From contig CALXMT010000014.1 of assembly GCA_944389545.1 (NCBI GenBank), positions 1-56,500 of the forward strand: DNA of 56,500 bases. Reading direction: 5' to 3'. A model generated the notes under the pieces. It worked only from the letters and a program-made list of their open reading frames with translations. It was not told the DNA's origin and did not search any database. Within the stretch, counting starts at the first letter, position 1. Each line of letters starts with the position of its first letter. Below are positions 43,143 through 50,571 of the stretch, in pieces. The stretch comes from an uncultured Kiritimatiellota bacterium (GTDB lineage Bacteria; Verrucomicrobiota; Kiritimatiellia; RFP12; DVOR01). The position numbers were made by a program, and so were the translations under genes.

Positions 43143-43171
43143 ATCTTACCACGCATCCCCCCATCGCGCAA
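43143..43171 (-). promoter_or_regulatory. Promoter of gltA operon
   Basis: Minus strand: TTGCGC (43166-43171), a 17-bp spacer and TAAGAT (43143-43148), with TTTTTGC just upstream. Confidence 0.55.
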
Positions 43172-43376
43172 GCAAAAACGCCACCCCGTCTTTTTTAATG
43201 GCACCCACGATGTCGCCCCGGCCCCCATTTAGCGCCTTAATGGACCCTTTATGCCTTGCAAATTGCGAGGGAAATCCATGCTCTTTTTCGTGTTCTTGTT
43301 GCCTGTCGCGAAGCCGGCGGGGAACATCCCCGTGTTCGAAAGACGCCTTCTTTTAGGAAAGTGCAAAAAAAAGTGC
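43172..43376. other. Intergenic between gltA and tRNA-Gln, no gene seen
   Basis: No reading frame is supported. It is A/T-richer than the flanks. GGAAAGTGCAAAAAAAAGTGC directly precedes the tRNA promoter. None of the interspersed modules is recognised here, unlike in most gaps of this size. Confidence 0.4.
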
Positions 43377-43405
43377 TTGCGGTGGGGTAGGGAGTGTGCT
43401 ATTAT
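43377..43405 (+). promoter_or_regulatory. Promoter of tRNA-Gln
   Basis: TTGCGG (43377-43382), a 17-bp spacer and TATTAT (43400-43405), preceded by an A8 tract and GTGC. It is 21 nt from the mature tRNA 5' end. Confidence 0.7.
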
Positions 43406-43426
43406 ATGCCTCGTTTTTGCGTTCGT

Positions 43427-43500
43427 TGCCTCATGGTGTAACGGTAGCACAACTGACTCTGGATCAGTTTGTCAAGGTTCGAATCCTTGTGAGGCAACCA
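43427..43500 (+). tRNA. tRNA-Gln(CTG)
   Basis: 74 nt with encoded CCA. The acceptor stem TGCCTCA/TGAGGCA pairs fully, including the U1-A72 pair typical of bacterial tRNA-Gln. The anticodon stem ACTGA/TCAGT (43452-43456, 43464-43468) encloses the loop CTCTGGA with anticodon CTG at 43459-43461. The TTCGAAT T-loop is closed by CAAGG/CCTTG. It reads CAG codons. Confidence 0.97.
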
Positions 43501-43508
43501 ATTTGGAT

Positions 43509-43539
43509 GGATTGTGGGGGCGCCCGCAATCCTTTTTTT
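43509..43539 (+). terminator. Terminator/attenuator between tRNA-Gln and Lrp-type gene
   Basis: GGATTGTGGG (43509-43518), loop GGCG, CCCGCAATCC (43523-43532) with one G-T pair, then seven T. Only 20 nt separate it from the next start codon, with no room for a separate promoter. Confidence 0.85.
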
Positions 43540-43559
43540 GCACGATTGGAGGTGCCGCG

Positions 43560-44042
43560 GTGGTAGAGAGCCTTTTGGACATCCTGCGCAACAATGCGAA
43601 GGAAACCCCTGAGACCATGGCCAAGCTGTTGGGCGTGACGCCCGAGGCCGTGGAGGCGGAAATCGCGCGCCTGGAGCGTGAGGGCGTCATCCGTGGCTGG
43701 CAGGCGATCGTGAACGACGACCTCTTGCCCAAGGGCCACGTGACGGCCGTGATCGAAGTGCGCGTGACGCCGGAGCGCGAGGGCGGCTTCAACCGCATCG
43801 CCGAGCAGGTGAGCCGCTTCGACGAGGTGGACGCGGTCTTCCTGATGAGCGGCGGCTATGACCTGCTTCTCTTTGTGGAGGGCGAGAGCCTGTTGTCGGT
43901 GGCGCGCTTCGTGAGCGAAAAGCTGGCGACCATCCATGGCGTGCTCTCCACGGCGACCCATTTCAAGCTGAAGACCTACAAGCAGAGCGGTGTGCTGATG
44001 GCCACACCCGGCGACGACGGCCGATTGGTGGTGACGCCGTGA
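43560..44042 (+). CDS. Lrp/AsnC family regulator
   Basis: A 160-aa protein with an N-terminal helix-turn-helix (about 1-50: LLDILRNNAKETPETMAKLLGVTPEAVEAEIARLEREGVI) and a C-terminal RAM/ACT-like effector domain (about 62-140: VTAVIEVRVTPEREGGFNRIAEQVSRF, GGYDLLLFVEG). The start is GTG at 43560 with TTGGAGGT 7 nt upstream; the longer open frame would run through the tRNA. It lies just downstream of the tRNA-Gln terminator and overlaps the aminotransferase gene by 4 nt, so it probably regulates amino-acid use in that operon. Confidence 0.9.
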   Translation: MVESLLDILRNNAKETPETMAKLLGVTPEAVEAEIARLEREGVIRGWQAIVNDDLLPKGHVTAVIEVRVTPEREGGFNRIAEQVSRFDEVDAVFLMSGGYDLLLFVEGESLLSVARFVSEKLATIHGVLSTATHFKLKTYKQSGVLMATPGDDGRLVVTP

Positions 44043-45208
44043 GCGTGGGCAGGGAACGTCTTGCGAAGCACATCGTGGGGCTGCCGAAGAGCGGCATCCG
44101 CGAGTTCTTCGACATCGTGAGCACGCGCCAGGGGGTCATCTCCCTGGCCATCGGCGAGCCTGATTTCGACACGCCCTGGCACATCCGCGAGGCCGCCATC
44201 ACCTCGCTCGAGCAGGGCAAGAGCCACTACACCGGCAACGCCGGCCTGATGGAGCTCCGCCGCGCCATCGCCGACTACGTGCGCGACCGCTTCGGCGGGG
44301 ACTACGACCCCGCGCACGAGGTGCTCGTGACGGTCGGTGCCTCGGAGGGGCTGGACATCACGTTGCGCGCGTTGCTGAACCCCGGCGACGAGGTGCTCTA
44401 TCATGAGCCTTGCTTCGTGAGCTACGGGCCGGAAATCGCGATGGCCCACGGCGTGCCCGTGCCGGTGGAGACCCACGTGGAGGACAATTTCCGCCTCTCC
44501 GTGGAGGCCCTCGATGCCAAGGTCACGCCCCGTACGCGGGTGCTGGTGGTGAACTTCCCGAACAACCCCACGGGCGCGGTGCTCGAGCGCGAGGACGTGC
44601 AGGCCATCGCCGACTTCGTGGTGCGGCACGACCTCATCCTCGTCTCCGATGAAATCTACGCCGAGCTGACCTGGGGCGGCAAGCGCCACGTGAGCTTCGC
44701 CTCGGTGCCGGGCCTGAAGGAGCGTCTGGTGCTCCTGCACGGCTACTCCAAGGCGTGGGCGATGACGGGCTTTCGCATGGCCTACGTCTGCGCCCCGGCG
44801 TGGATGATGGACACCATTCTGAAGATTCACCAGTATCAAATCATGTGCGCGCCGACGTCGTCGCAGTGGGCCTCGCTCGAGGCGATGCGCCAGCCCGCCG
44901 AGGACATGGCCCCCATGCTCCGCGCCTACGAGATGCGCCGCAACTTCCTGCGCGCCTCCTTCGCGGAGGCCGGCATCCCGATGCACAATCCCGCCGGCGC
45001 CTTCTACGCCTTCCCGCAAATCGCGAAGTTCGGCCTCTCCGCCCGCGAGTTCGCCGTGCGTCTGCTCGATGCCGAGAACGTCGCGGTCGTGCCGGGCACG
45101 GCCTTCGGCGCGTGCGGCGAGGGCTTCGTGCGCTGCTCCTACGCCACGGGCATCGACCAACTGAAAGAGGCCGCCGCCCGCATCGCCCGTTTCGTCAAGA
45201 CCCTGTGA
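44039..45208 (+). CDS. PLP-dependent class I/II aminotransferase
   Basis: A 389-aa fold-type I aminotransferase (AspC/PatA-like). AIGEPDFDTP binds substrate, NFPNNPTGAV and SDEIYAEL are PLP-ring contacts, and HGYSKAWAMTGFRMAY contains the Schiff-base Lys238, with the phosphate-binding Arg six residues on. The GTG start overlaps the regulator stop (GTGA). The pair regulator plus aminotransferase suggests an aspartate- or aromatic-type amino-acid transaminase controlled by the Lrp-type protein. The specificity is unknown. Confidence 0.92.
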   Translation: MSVGRERLAKHIVGLPKSGIREFFDIVSTRQGVISLAIGEPDFDTPWHIREAAITSLEQGKSHYTGNAGLMELRRAIADYVRDRFGGDYDPAHEVLVTVGASEGLDITLRALLNPGDEVLYHEPCFVSYGPEIAMAHGVPVPVETHVEDNFRLSVEALDAKVTPRTRVLVVNFPNNPTGAVLEREDVQAIADFVVRHDLILVSDEIYAELTWGGKRHVSFASVPGLKERLVLLHGYSKAWAMTGFRMAYVCAPAWMMDTILKIHQYQIMCAPTSSQWASLEAMRQPAEDMAPMLRAYEMRRNFLRASFAEAGIPMHNPAGAFYAFPQIAKFGLSAREFAVRLLDAENVAVVPGTAFGACGEGFVRCSYATGIDQLKEAAARIARFVKTL

Positions 45209-45215
45209 GGACCCC

Positions 45216-46100
45216 ATGCGCCCCGACACGCCGACCGCCAAGCCCAAAATCGCCATCGTCACGCGCGACGAGGAGGGCATCAGCCTGCAGGACTTCCTGG
45301 CGGGCCGCCTGAAGACCACCAAGCGCGCCGCCAAGGCGATGATCGACGCCCGCGTCGTCTGGGTCAACCGCAAGTTGGTCTGGATCGCCCGCCACACCCT
45401 CAAGCCCGGCGACAAGGTGGCCTTCGTGGTCAAGGCCGGCACCGGCGCCAAGCAGAGCAAAGAGGGCGACCGTGCCCCCCACATCCGCGTGCTCTGGCAG
45501 GACAGCCACTACCTGGCCGTCGACAAGCCCGCGGGCATCCTTACCCAGGGCCGCGACTCCGCCGAGGAGCTCCTCCGCAAGCAGGAGGGCAATCCCTCCA
45601 TTGCCGCCGTCCATCGTCTGGACCGCGAGACCAGCGGCGTGCTTCTCTTCGCGAAGGACGCCGAGGCCCTCGAGGCTGCCATCGCCATGTTCCGCACGCA
45701 CCGCGTGGTCAAGCACTACGCCGCCATCGTCGCGGGCCGCTTCGAGCGCGAGATGAGCACCCTCACCGAGACGCTCGACGGCGAGCGCGCCGTCACCCAC
45801 CTCAAGCGTCTGCGCGCCACGCCCGACGCCACCTTCCTGGCCGTCCGCATCGAGACGGGCCGCACCCACCAGATCCGCCGCCACCTGGCCGGCATCCGCC
45901 ATCCCATTATCGGCGACCGCCAGTACGGCGTCAAGCAGGCCAACGACCCGCGCCTCCTCTCTGTCACCCGGCAGATGCTCCACTCCCAAGAGCTCGAGCT
46001 CCCCAACCCCCTCACCCCCGGCGAGCACATCCGTGCCCACTCGCCCCTCCCGGCGGACTTCCGTGCCGCCCTCAAGCTCTTCTCCCTCGGCAAAAGCTAA
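45216..46100 (+). CDS. RluA-family RNA pseudouridine synthase
   Basis: A 294-aa protein with an N-terminal S4-like RNA-binding domain (about 22-72: LQDFLAGRLKTTKRAAKAMIDARVVWVNRKL) and a catalytic RluA domain. The motif HRLDRETSG (133-141) has the catalytic Asp136, with VDKPAGILTQ before it and IETGRTHQIRRHL after it. It isomerises uridines in 23S rRNA (RluC/RluD type) or tRNA; which site is not readable. A repeat hairpin (46101-46118) abuts the stop codon. Confidence 0.92.
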   Translation: MRPDTPTAKPKIAIVTRDEEGISLQDFLAGRLKTTKRAAKAMIDARVVWVNRKLVWIARHTLKPGDKVAFVVKAGTGAKQSKEGDRAPHIRVLWQDSHYLAVDKPAGILTQGRDSAEELLRKQEGNPSIAAVHRLDRETSGVLLFAKDAEALEAAIAMFRTHRVVKHYAAIVAGRFEREMSTLTETLDGERAVTHLKRLRATPDATFLAVRIETGRTHQIRRHLAGIRHPIIGDRQYGVKQANDPRLLSVTRQMLHSQELELPNPLTPGEHIRAHSPLPADFRAALKLFSLGKS

Positions 46101-46369
46101 GGGGCGCTGGCGCGCCCCGGAGAACGGAGAACAGAGAACGGAGAACGGAGCGCCCCTATGGGGCGACGGACAGTACGGTGGTCAAGCGGTGCTAACCGCT
46201 GTCCTATACGTCCTATATGTCCTACCGCGCTGTTCACCCGCAAAGACGCCAGTACGCGCGAAGCCAGAAGGGCTAACGCCGGTCGCTCTGCGGCTTCGCC
46301 GCTGATCGCTCCCTCCCGCCCATCGTCTTCGCGGTTTCCAATCTTGTCCCTCGGGCACGATAAGGTTGC
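46101..46369. repeat. Repeat tract between convergent RluA-type and murD genes
   Basis: Hairpin GGGGCGC-TGGC-GCGCCCC (46101-46118) starts at the base after the stop. Then GGAGAACGG repeats, a CGCCCC-TAT-GGGGCG element, a CCTATACGTCCTATATGTCC tandem (about 46202-46222, the inverse of that at 6900-6935) and part of the inverted GCGAAACGG module with its GCGGC/GCCGC hairpin. Confidence 0.75.
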
Positions 46370-47719
46370 TCAGCGGCTTCCTGTATCCTCTGCCATTGCA
46401 GCCCGGGCAAGGATTTGGAAGGCGTCGCCGCGGGCGGACATGCCGGGGAACTGGTCGAAAGAGGCGCAGCCCGGTGAGAGCAGGAGCGTCTCGCCCGGTT
46501 GGGCTTCATCGCAGGCCGAGTGAAAGGCCGTGGGCAGGTCGCCGCAAAGGGCGCAGGGCACGGTTTCACGCCAGGCGTCGTGGAGCGTCTGGGCGGCTTC
46601 GCCGATGAGGTAGACCTTGACGGCGTGGGCGCGGAGGTCGGGCAGGAGGAAGGCGAGGTCGCGTTCCTTGAGCTGGCCGCCCGCGATGAGGCGGACGCCG
46701 TGGCCGACGATGCGGAGCGCGGCCTGGGTGGCGGAGAGGGAGGTGCCCTTGGAGTCGTCGATGAAGGCCACGCCGGACGCGGTCTCGCCCACGCGTTGCA
46801 TACGGTGCGGGAGCGGTTGGAAGTCGGCGAAGGCCGCGGCGATTTGCTCGGGCGTGAGCCCACTGTGGGTGAGCATGGCCGCGATGAGCGCGGCGGCGGG
46901 GCCGAGGATGGGGTTCGCGAAGTAGCCGGAGACGGGGATGGCCGTCTCTTCGTGGCGGACAGTGCGGGAGTCCGCGTCGTAGCGCCAGTCGGCATCCGGT
47001 GCGAGCCCGAAACGCAACAGCGGCACGCCGTCGGGGAGGGCGTCCCCGGGGAGGTCGGGCGGCAGGAAGGCGTGGGCCTCGGGCGGACGTTGCGCTTGGA
47101 AGAGACGATACTTCGCCGCCGCGTAGGCCTCGAGGGTGCCGTGGCGGTCCAGATGGTCGGCTTGGATGTTGAGGATGGCCGCGAGGCGCGGGGCAAAGGT
47201 GCGCGTCAGCTCCAACTGGAAGGAGGAGGCCTCGACCACCGCGATGGCGCCGGCGCCGCGGTCCGGACGCTCCAAGGCTCGCTGCGAGAGCGGCGTGCCG
47301 TAGTTGCCCGCGTCGCAGACGTCGCGTCCCGCGGCGCGGAGGGCGTCCACCAGGCATTTGACCACGGAGCTCTTGCCCTTGGAGCCGGTGACGGCCAGGG
47401 TGTCGCCCTGCCATGCGGCGGCCCCCAGTTCCAGTTCGGAGATGACGTGGAGGCCACGGGTCCGCGCCGTGTCAAGCCACGGGTGGTCCATGGGGATGGA
47501 GGGCGAGGCGACGATGAGGTCGTAGGCGCCGTCGGGCAGATAGTCGCGGGTGGCGCGGAGGCAACGGATGCCCTGCGAGCCGACCTCGGCCAAGCGGCCC
47601 TCGGGCCAGCGTTCATCGACGATGGCGGCGCGGCCGCCGGTCTCCATGATGAGTTTGGCGGCGGCTTCGCCGCTTCGGCCCGCGCCCAGGATGAGGGCGT
47701 TGCGATTGGCGTATTTCAT
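46370..47719 (-). CDS. murD: UDP-N-acetylmuramoyl-L-alanine--D-glutamate ligase
   Basis: ATP-dependent addition of D-Glu to UDP-MurNAc-L-Ala in peptidoglycan synthesis. A 449-aa protein with an N-terminal Rossmann-like domain (LGAGRSG), the ATP P-loop TGSKGKSSVV (111-120; most MurD have GTxGKTT), the family motif VEASSFQLE, the metal/nucleotide segment LNIQADHLDRHG and a C-terminal domain with FIDDSKGTS. No ribosome site is seen before the ATG, which lies immediately after the terminator of the upstream lipoprotein gene. No other mur or fts genes are adjacent, so it is outside a dcw cluster. Confidence 0.93.
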   Translation of the reverse strand: MKYANRNALILGAGRSGEAAAKLIMETGGRAAIVDERWPEGRLAEVGSQGIRCLRATRDYLPDGAYDLIVASPSIPMDHPWLDTARTRGLHVISELELGAAAWQGDTLAVTGSKGKSSVVKCLVDALRAAGRDVCDAGNYGTPLSQRALERPDRGAGAIAVVEASSFQLELTRTFAPRLAAILNIQADHLDRHGTLEAYAAAKYRLFQAQRPPEAHAFLPPDLPGDALPDGVPLLRFGLAPDADWRYDADSRTVRHEETAIPVSGYFANPILGPAAALIAAMLTHSGLTPEQIAAAFADFQPLPHRMQRVGETASGVAFIDDSKGTSLSATQAALRIVGHGVRLIAGGQLKERDLAFLLPDLRAHAVKVYLIGEAAQTLHDAWRETVPCALCGDLPTAFHSACDEAQPGETLLLSPGCASFDQFPGMSARGDAFQILARAAMAEDTGSR

Positions 47720-47734
47720 GGCGGTGGGGAAATA

Positions 47735-47763
47735 AAAAAGGGCCGCCCCGGGTGGGGCGGCCG
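47735..47763 (-). terminator. Rho-independent terminator of the first DUF3332 gene
   Basis: Minus strand: GGCCGCCCC/GGGGCGGCC stem of 9 bp (47742-47750 with 47755-47763) and a 4-nt loop, followed by CCCTTTTTT. It lies 15 nt past the stop of the 47778-48251 gene and 16 nt before murD. Confidence 0.85.
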
Positions 47764-47777
47764 ATTGTCGCCCAGGC

Positions 47778-48251
47778 TCAGCGGAGCGTGGTGCGGATGG
47801 TACCGTCAGGGGCGGTGAAGGTGACGAGGTCGCCCTGCTGGGTGTAGGTGCCCAGGAGGACGCCGTCCTTGGAGAGGGTCACGCCGGCATCGGTGCGAGT
47901 GAGCTGGCAGACCTGGCCATCGTAGGTGAAGGTGGCGGTGCGGCCGTCGCCGTTGGGGACGATCGCGTAGTTCTTGCCGGTGTTGGAGTCAACGCCCACA
48001 ATCGGGTTGTCGCCGGTCCAGAAGTCGATGGAGTTGAAGACGATGGTGTCGGCGAAGAGGCAGATGGGATAGACGGGGATGATGCAGAGACCCACGAAGA
48101 TGAGCTCGTTGCCCCACTCGTTGTCGCTGGCCGTCAGGTTCCAATCGTAGATCTTGTTGAAGAGCGCGAAGCCGTTGTTCTTGCCAACACAACCAACGGT
48201 GGAGACCGCGAGGGTCAGCGCGGCGAGGGTGAGGAAGGAAGCCTTTTTCAT
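47778..48251 (-). CDS. DUF3332 family lipoprotein
   Basis: A 157-aa lipoprotein with a signal peptide ending in a lipobox-like STVGC (Cys21). The mature part has the family pattern FNKIYDWNLTASDNEWGNE, two hydrophobic stretches (about 50-70) and NSIDFWTGDNPI, followed by a beta-rich C-terminal domain (about 95-157). The function of DUF3332 is not established. It is paralogous to the next gene upstream (48310-48759), from which it is separated by a hairpin. Confidence 0.85.
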   Translation of the reverse strand: MKKASFLTLAALTLAVSTVGCVGKNNGFALFNKIYDWNLTASDNEWGNELIFVGLCIIPVYPICLFADTIVFNSIDFWTGDNPIVGVDSNTGKNYAIVPNGDGRTATFTYDGQVCQLTRTDAGVTLSKDGVLLGTYTQQGDLVTFTAPDGTIRTTLR

Positions 48252-48279
48252 GGTGTGTCTTTCGTTGTTGTTGTCAATC

Positions 48280-48300
48280 GGGCCGGGGGTGACCCGGCCC
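48280..48300 (-). promoter_or_regulatory. Hairpin between the two DUF3332 genes
   Basis: GGGCCGGG (48280-48287) with CCCGGCCC (48293-48300) and a 5-nt loop, without a T-tract. It may act as an attenuator or mRNA-stability element between the paralogues. Confidence 0.5.
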
Positions 48301-48309
48301 GAAAAGCGC

Positions 48310-48759
48310 TTAGAGCAGGGCCGTGCGGGTGGTGCCTTCGGCGTCCGTCATGGTCAGCAGGTTGCCGTTGACGGTGCAGTCGAGGACGTTGCCCTGGGCG
48401 TCGGTGACGGTGTAGGCGTTGTCGCCCAGGCGCTTGAGGGTGTAGGTCTCGCCGGTGGCGTTGGCCGTGACGAGGGCGGTGTCGGCGCCGGTGCGGGTGA
48501 GGGTGGCGTCGGCGGTCTTGATGGTGACGGGGTTCTCGCCGATCCAGAACTCGACGGAGTTGAAGAAGATGGTGTCGACGGTGTAGGCGGCGGCGTAAAT
48601 CGGGATGATGCACGCCACCAGGTAGCACGCCTCATCGGTCCAACGGTTCTGGAAGTTCGTGTGCCAACGATGGACGGCCTGGACGAGCTGGAACGACCCA
48701 GTGCAACCGGTGGCTAGGAGGGTGAGCGCGGCGGCCGCGCCATAGATCATCTTCTTCAT
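48310..48759 (-). CDS. DUF3332 family lipoprotein (second copy)
   Basis: A 149-aa lipoprotein with signal peptide MKKMIYGAAAALTLLATGC (lipobox LLATGC, Cys19) and the DUF3332 core LVQAVHRWHTNFQNRWTDE, VACIIPIYAAAY, FFNSVEFWIGENPV, then the same C-terminal beta domain as its neighbour. It has its own promoter, and the leader holds a 15-nt palindrome. GAAAGGAAAAGAG precedes the ATG. Confidence 0.85.
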   Translation of the reverse strand: MKKMIYGAAAALTLLATGCTGSFQLVQAVHRWHTNFQNRWTDEACYLVACIIPIYAAAYTVDTIFFNSVEFWIGENPVTIKTADATLTRTGADTALVTANATGETYTLKRLGDNAYTVTDAQGNVLDCTVNGNLLTMTDAEGTTRTALL

Positions 48760-48776
48760 GACTCTTTTCCTTTCAA

Positions 48777-48791
48777 CGTGAGATTCTCACG
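48777..48791 (-). promoter_or_regulatory. Palindrome in DUF3332 leader
   Basis: CGTGAGA-A-TCTCACG, a perfect inverted repeat between the promoter and the ribosome site. It could be an operator or an RNA hairpin near the mRNA 5' end. Confidence 0.5.
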
Positions 48792-48801
48792 AAACAACAG
48801 T

Positions 48802-48830
48802 AGTATGCCACAATCAGGCCCGCGTTGCAA
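48802..48830 (-). promoter_or_regulatory. Promoter of DUF3332 pair
   Basis: Minus strand: TTGCAA (48825-48830), a 17-bp spacer and CATACT (48802-48807). Confidence 0.55.
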
Positions 48831-49188
48831 CTTCATGCAATACTGTCCGGGGAAGTTTTTCCGCGAAGACGGCCTGGCGTGGAAACCCTGCGGGCTCCAT
48901 CGCTCCCTTTGGTCGCGCCGCCCTTGGGATTTCCACGCTATCGCACCAAAGGGGCGGCGTTGCCGCCCCGGAGAACGGAGCGTACAGGCGCGAAGCGCCA
49001 AACCTTCCACGGCTACAGAACGCCCCTGCGGGGCGACGGGTGAGACTCCGAAAAACGAAAAGGCGCGAAACGGAGGGCGGCGGTCGCGGTCAGCGGCGAA
49101 GCCGCAGAGCGACCGATGGAGCCCGAAGCGGTTCGCGCCTCCTTTTGCGTCTTCGCGGTCCCAAATTTTCCCCGGACACTATTGAACT
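48831..49188. repeat. Repeat tract between DUF3332 and ispH genes
   Basis: No gene. An inverted GATAGCGTGG long module (about 48840-48950) is followed by hairpin GGGGCGGC-GTT-GCCGCCCC (48951-48969), a GTACAGG-CGCGAAGCG-CC module, a CGCCCC-TGC-GGGGCG element and the GCGAAACGG module (hairpin GCGGC-GAA-GCCGC, 49093-49105) ending in CCCCGGACACTATTG. Confidence 0.75.
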
Positions 49189-50061
49189 TCATGCGCTTGG
49201 CGGCGGGGGCGCGCCGAGGCGGGCGAGGAGGGCGTGGAGGAGGGGTTCCGGAGTGGAGGCGCCGGAGGTGAGGCCGAGCGTGCGGACGCCGGAGAGGTCG
49301 TGCGCGTCCAGGTCGTCGGGGTGGGCGATGAGGGTGGCGGGGCAACCGGCGTTCTCGGCGACCTCGACTAACCGCTTGGAGTTGGAGGAGGTGACGGACC
49401 CGAGGACGAGGATGCGGTCGGCCTGCGCGGCCAGGTCGCGGACGGCGTCTTGGCGCTCTTGGGTGGCGGTGCAGATGTCGCGTCGGTCCGGCAGGAACGG
49501 CTCGAGGCCGACCGCGCGAAGGTCGGCCAAGCGGGCCTCGACCATGGCCTGCGAGACGGTCGTCTGGCTGAGCAGGGCGACCTCGCGGGCCTCCGGGAAG
49601 TCGTCGCGGAGCGTCTGTGCGTCTTGCGGGGTCTCGACCACGCGGATGCGGTCGGGGGCCTCACCCAGCACGCCGAGGATTTCGTCGTGCCCTTTGTGGC
49701 CGACCAGGGCGATGGGGAGGCCGCGTGCGGCGTAGGCGCGCGCCTCGGCGTGGACCTTGGCGACGAAGGGGCAGGTGGCGTCGATCACGCGCAGGTTACG
49801 CGCGGCGGCCTGGGCCCGTACGGCGGGGCTGACGCCATGGGCGGAGAAGAGGACGCGTGCGCCTTCGGGAATCTCCGCGAGGTCGTCCACGAACCGTGCG
49901 CCGCGTGCCCGCAGGTCGTTGACGACGTGTTCGTTGTGGACAAGCTTGTGGTAGCACCAGAGGGTCTCGCCGGGGGCGTCTTCAAGGGCCTTTGCGGCGA
50001 TGCGCAGGGCCCGCGCGACGCCGCTGCACATGCCATGGGGAGTTGCAACCAGAATCTGCAT
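49189..50061 (-). CDS. ispH: 4-hydroxy-3-methylbut-2-enyl diphosphate reductase
   Basis: Last step of the MEP isoprenoid pathway: reduces HMBPP to IPP and DMAPP at a [4Fe-4S] cluster. A 290-aa protein with the three cluster cysteines Cys12 (PHGMCSGV), Cys97 (IDATCPFV) and Cys197 (DICTATQERQDAV), substrate histidines in VHNEHVV and SAHGVS, and the GHKGHDEILG segment with the proton-donor Glu. No clear ribosome site precedes the ATG; ybeY lies 17 nt upstream. Confidence 0.95.
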   Translation of the reverse strand: MQILVATPHGMCSGVARALRIAAKALEDAPGETLWCYHKLVHNEHVVNDLRARGARFVDDLAEIPEGARVLFSAHGVSPAVRAQAAARNLRVIDATCPFVAKVHAEARAYAARGLPIALVGHKGHDEILGVLGEAPDRIRVVETPQDAQTLRDDFPEAREVALLSQTTVSQAMVEARLADLRAVGLEPFLPDRRDICTATQERQDAVRDLAAQADRILVLGSVTSSNSKRLVEVAENAGCPATLIAHPDDLDAHDLSGVRTLGLTSGASTPEPLLHALLARLGAPPPPSA

Positions 50062-50078
50062 GGGGTCTCGGACGAGGG

Positions 50079-50552
50079 TCAGGGGAGCTTCGCGGCCTGG
50101 GCCGCCAGACGCATCCAGCGGAGGTCGCGGCGGCGCATGGCCTGGCGTTGAGCGGGGGTCGCGTCATCGGCGCCGGTGAGGTGGTCGCACCCGTGAGCGA
50201 TGTAAAGGAGGAGTTCCTCGGCCCAGGTGGTGCGGCCCAAGCGCTCGGCATTGCGGCGCGCCTCGTCGATGTTGACGTACAGCTCCGCGACGAGTCCCGG
50301 CGGCTCAAAGGGGAAGGGCTCGTAGGCCTGGGTGATGACGTCGGTGGCGTAGTCATGGCCCAGGATGCGGCGATTGACCTCTTGGTTGTCGGCATCGTGG
50401 GTGACGTGGAGGGTGATTTCGCGCCACGGGGCCTCGGGTTGGGCTCGGCGTTCGGCGAGGGCGGCGCAACGTTCCGCGGCGATCTGCAGCCGGGCCTTGG
50501 TCAAGCCCTCCGGCAGACGCACGCCCTCGGTGTCCAGAATAATCTCAGCCAT
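50079..50552 (-). CDS. ybeY: YbeY endoribonuclease/rRNA maturation factor
   Basis: A 157-aa metalloprotein for 16S rRNA 3'-end maturation and 70S quality control. The core strand segment DVITQAYEPF and the zinc motif HGCDHLTGADD are visible; the usual motif is HGxLHLxGYDH, so the third ligand position is Asp here instead of His. An in-frame ATG at 50594 would extend it by 14 residues into pdxB; MAEIILDTEG at 50552 is preferred. Confidence 0.85.
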   Translation of the reverse strand: MAEIILDTEGVRLPEGLTKARLQIAAERCAALAERRAQPEAPWREITLHVTHDADNQEVNRRILGHDYATDVITQAYEPFPFEPPGLVAELYVNIDEARRNAERLGRTTWAEELLLYIAHGCDHLTGADDATPAQRQAMRRRDLRWMRLAAQAAKLP

Positions 50553-50571
50553 GTTCGGTTCAGTCCGGAGC

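Noticed and set aside
43251-43559. Extended Lrp-type protein starting before the tRNA
   Set aside because: The frame runs through the tRNA-Gln gene and its terminator; GTG at 43560 has a strong ribosome site.
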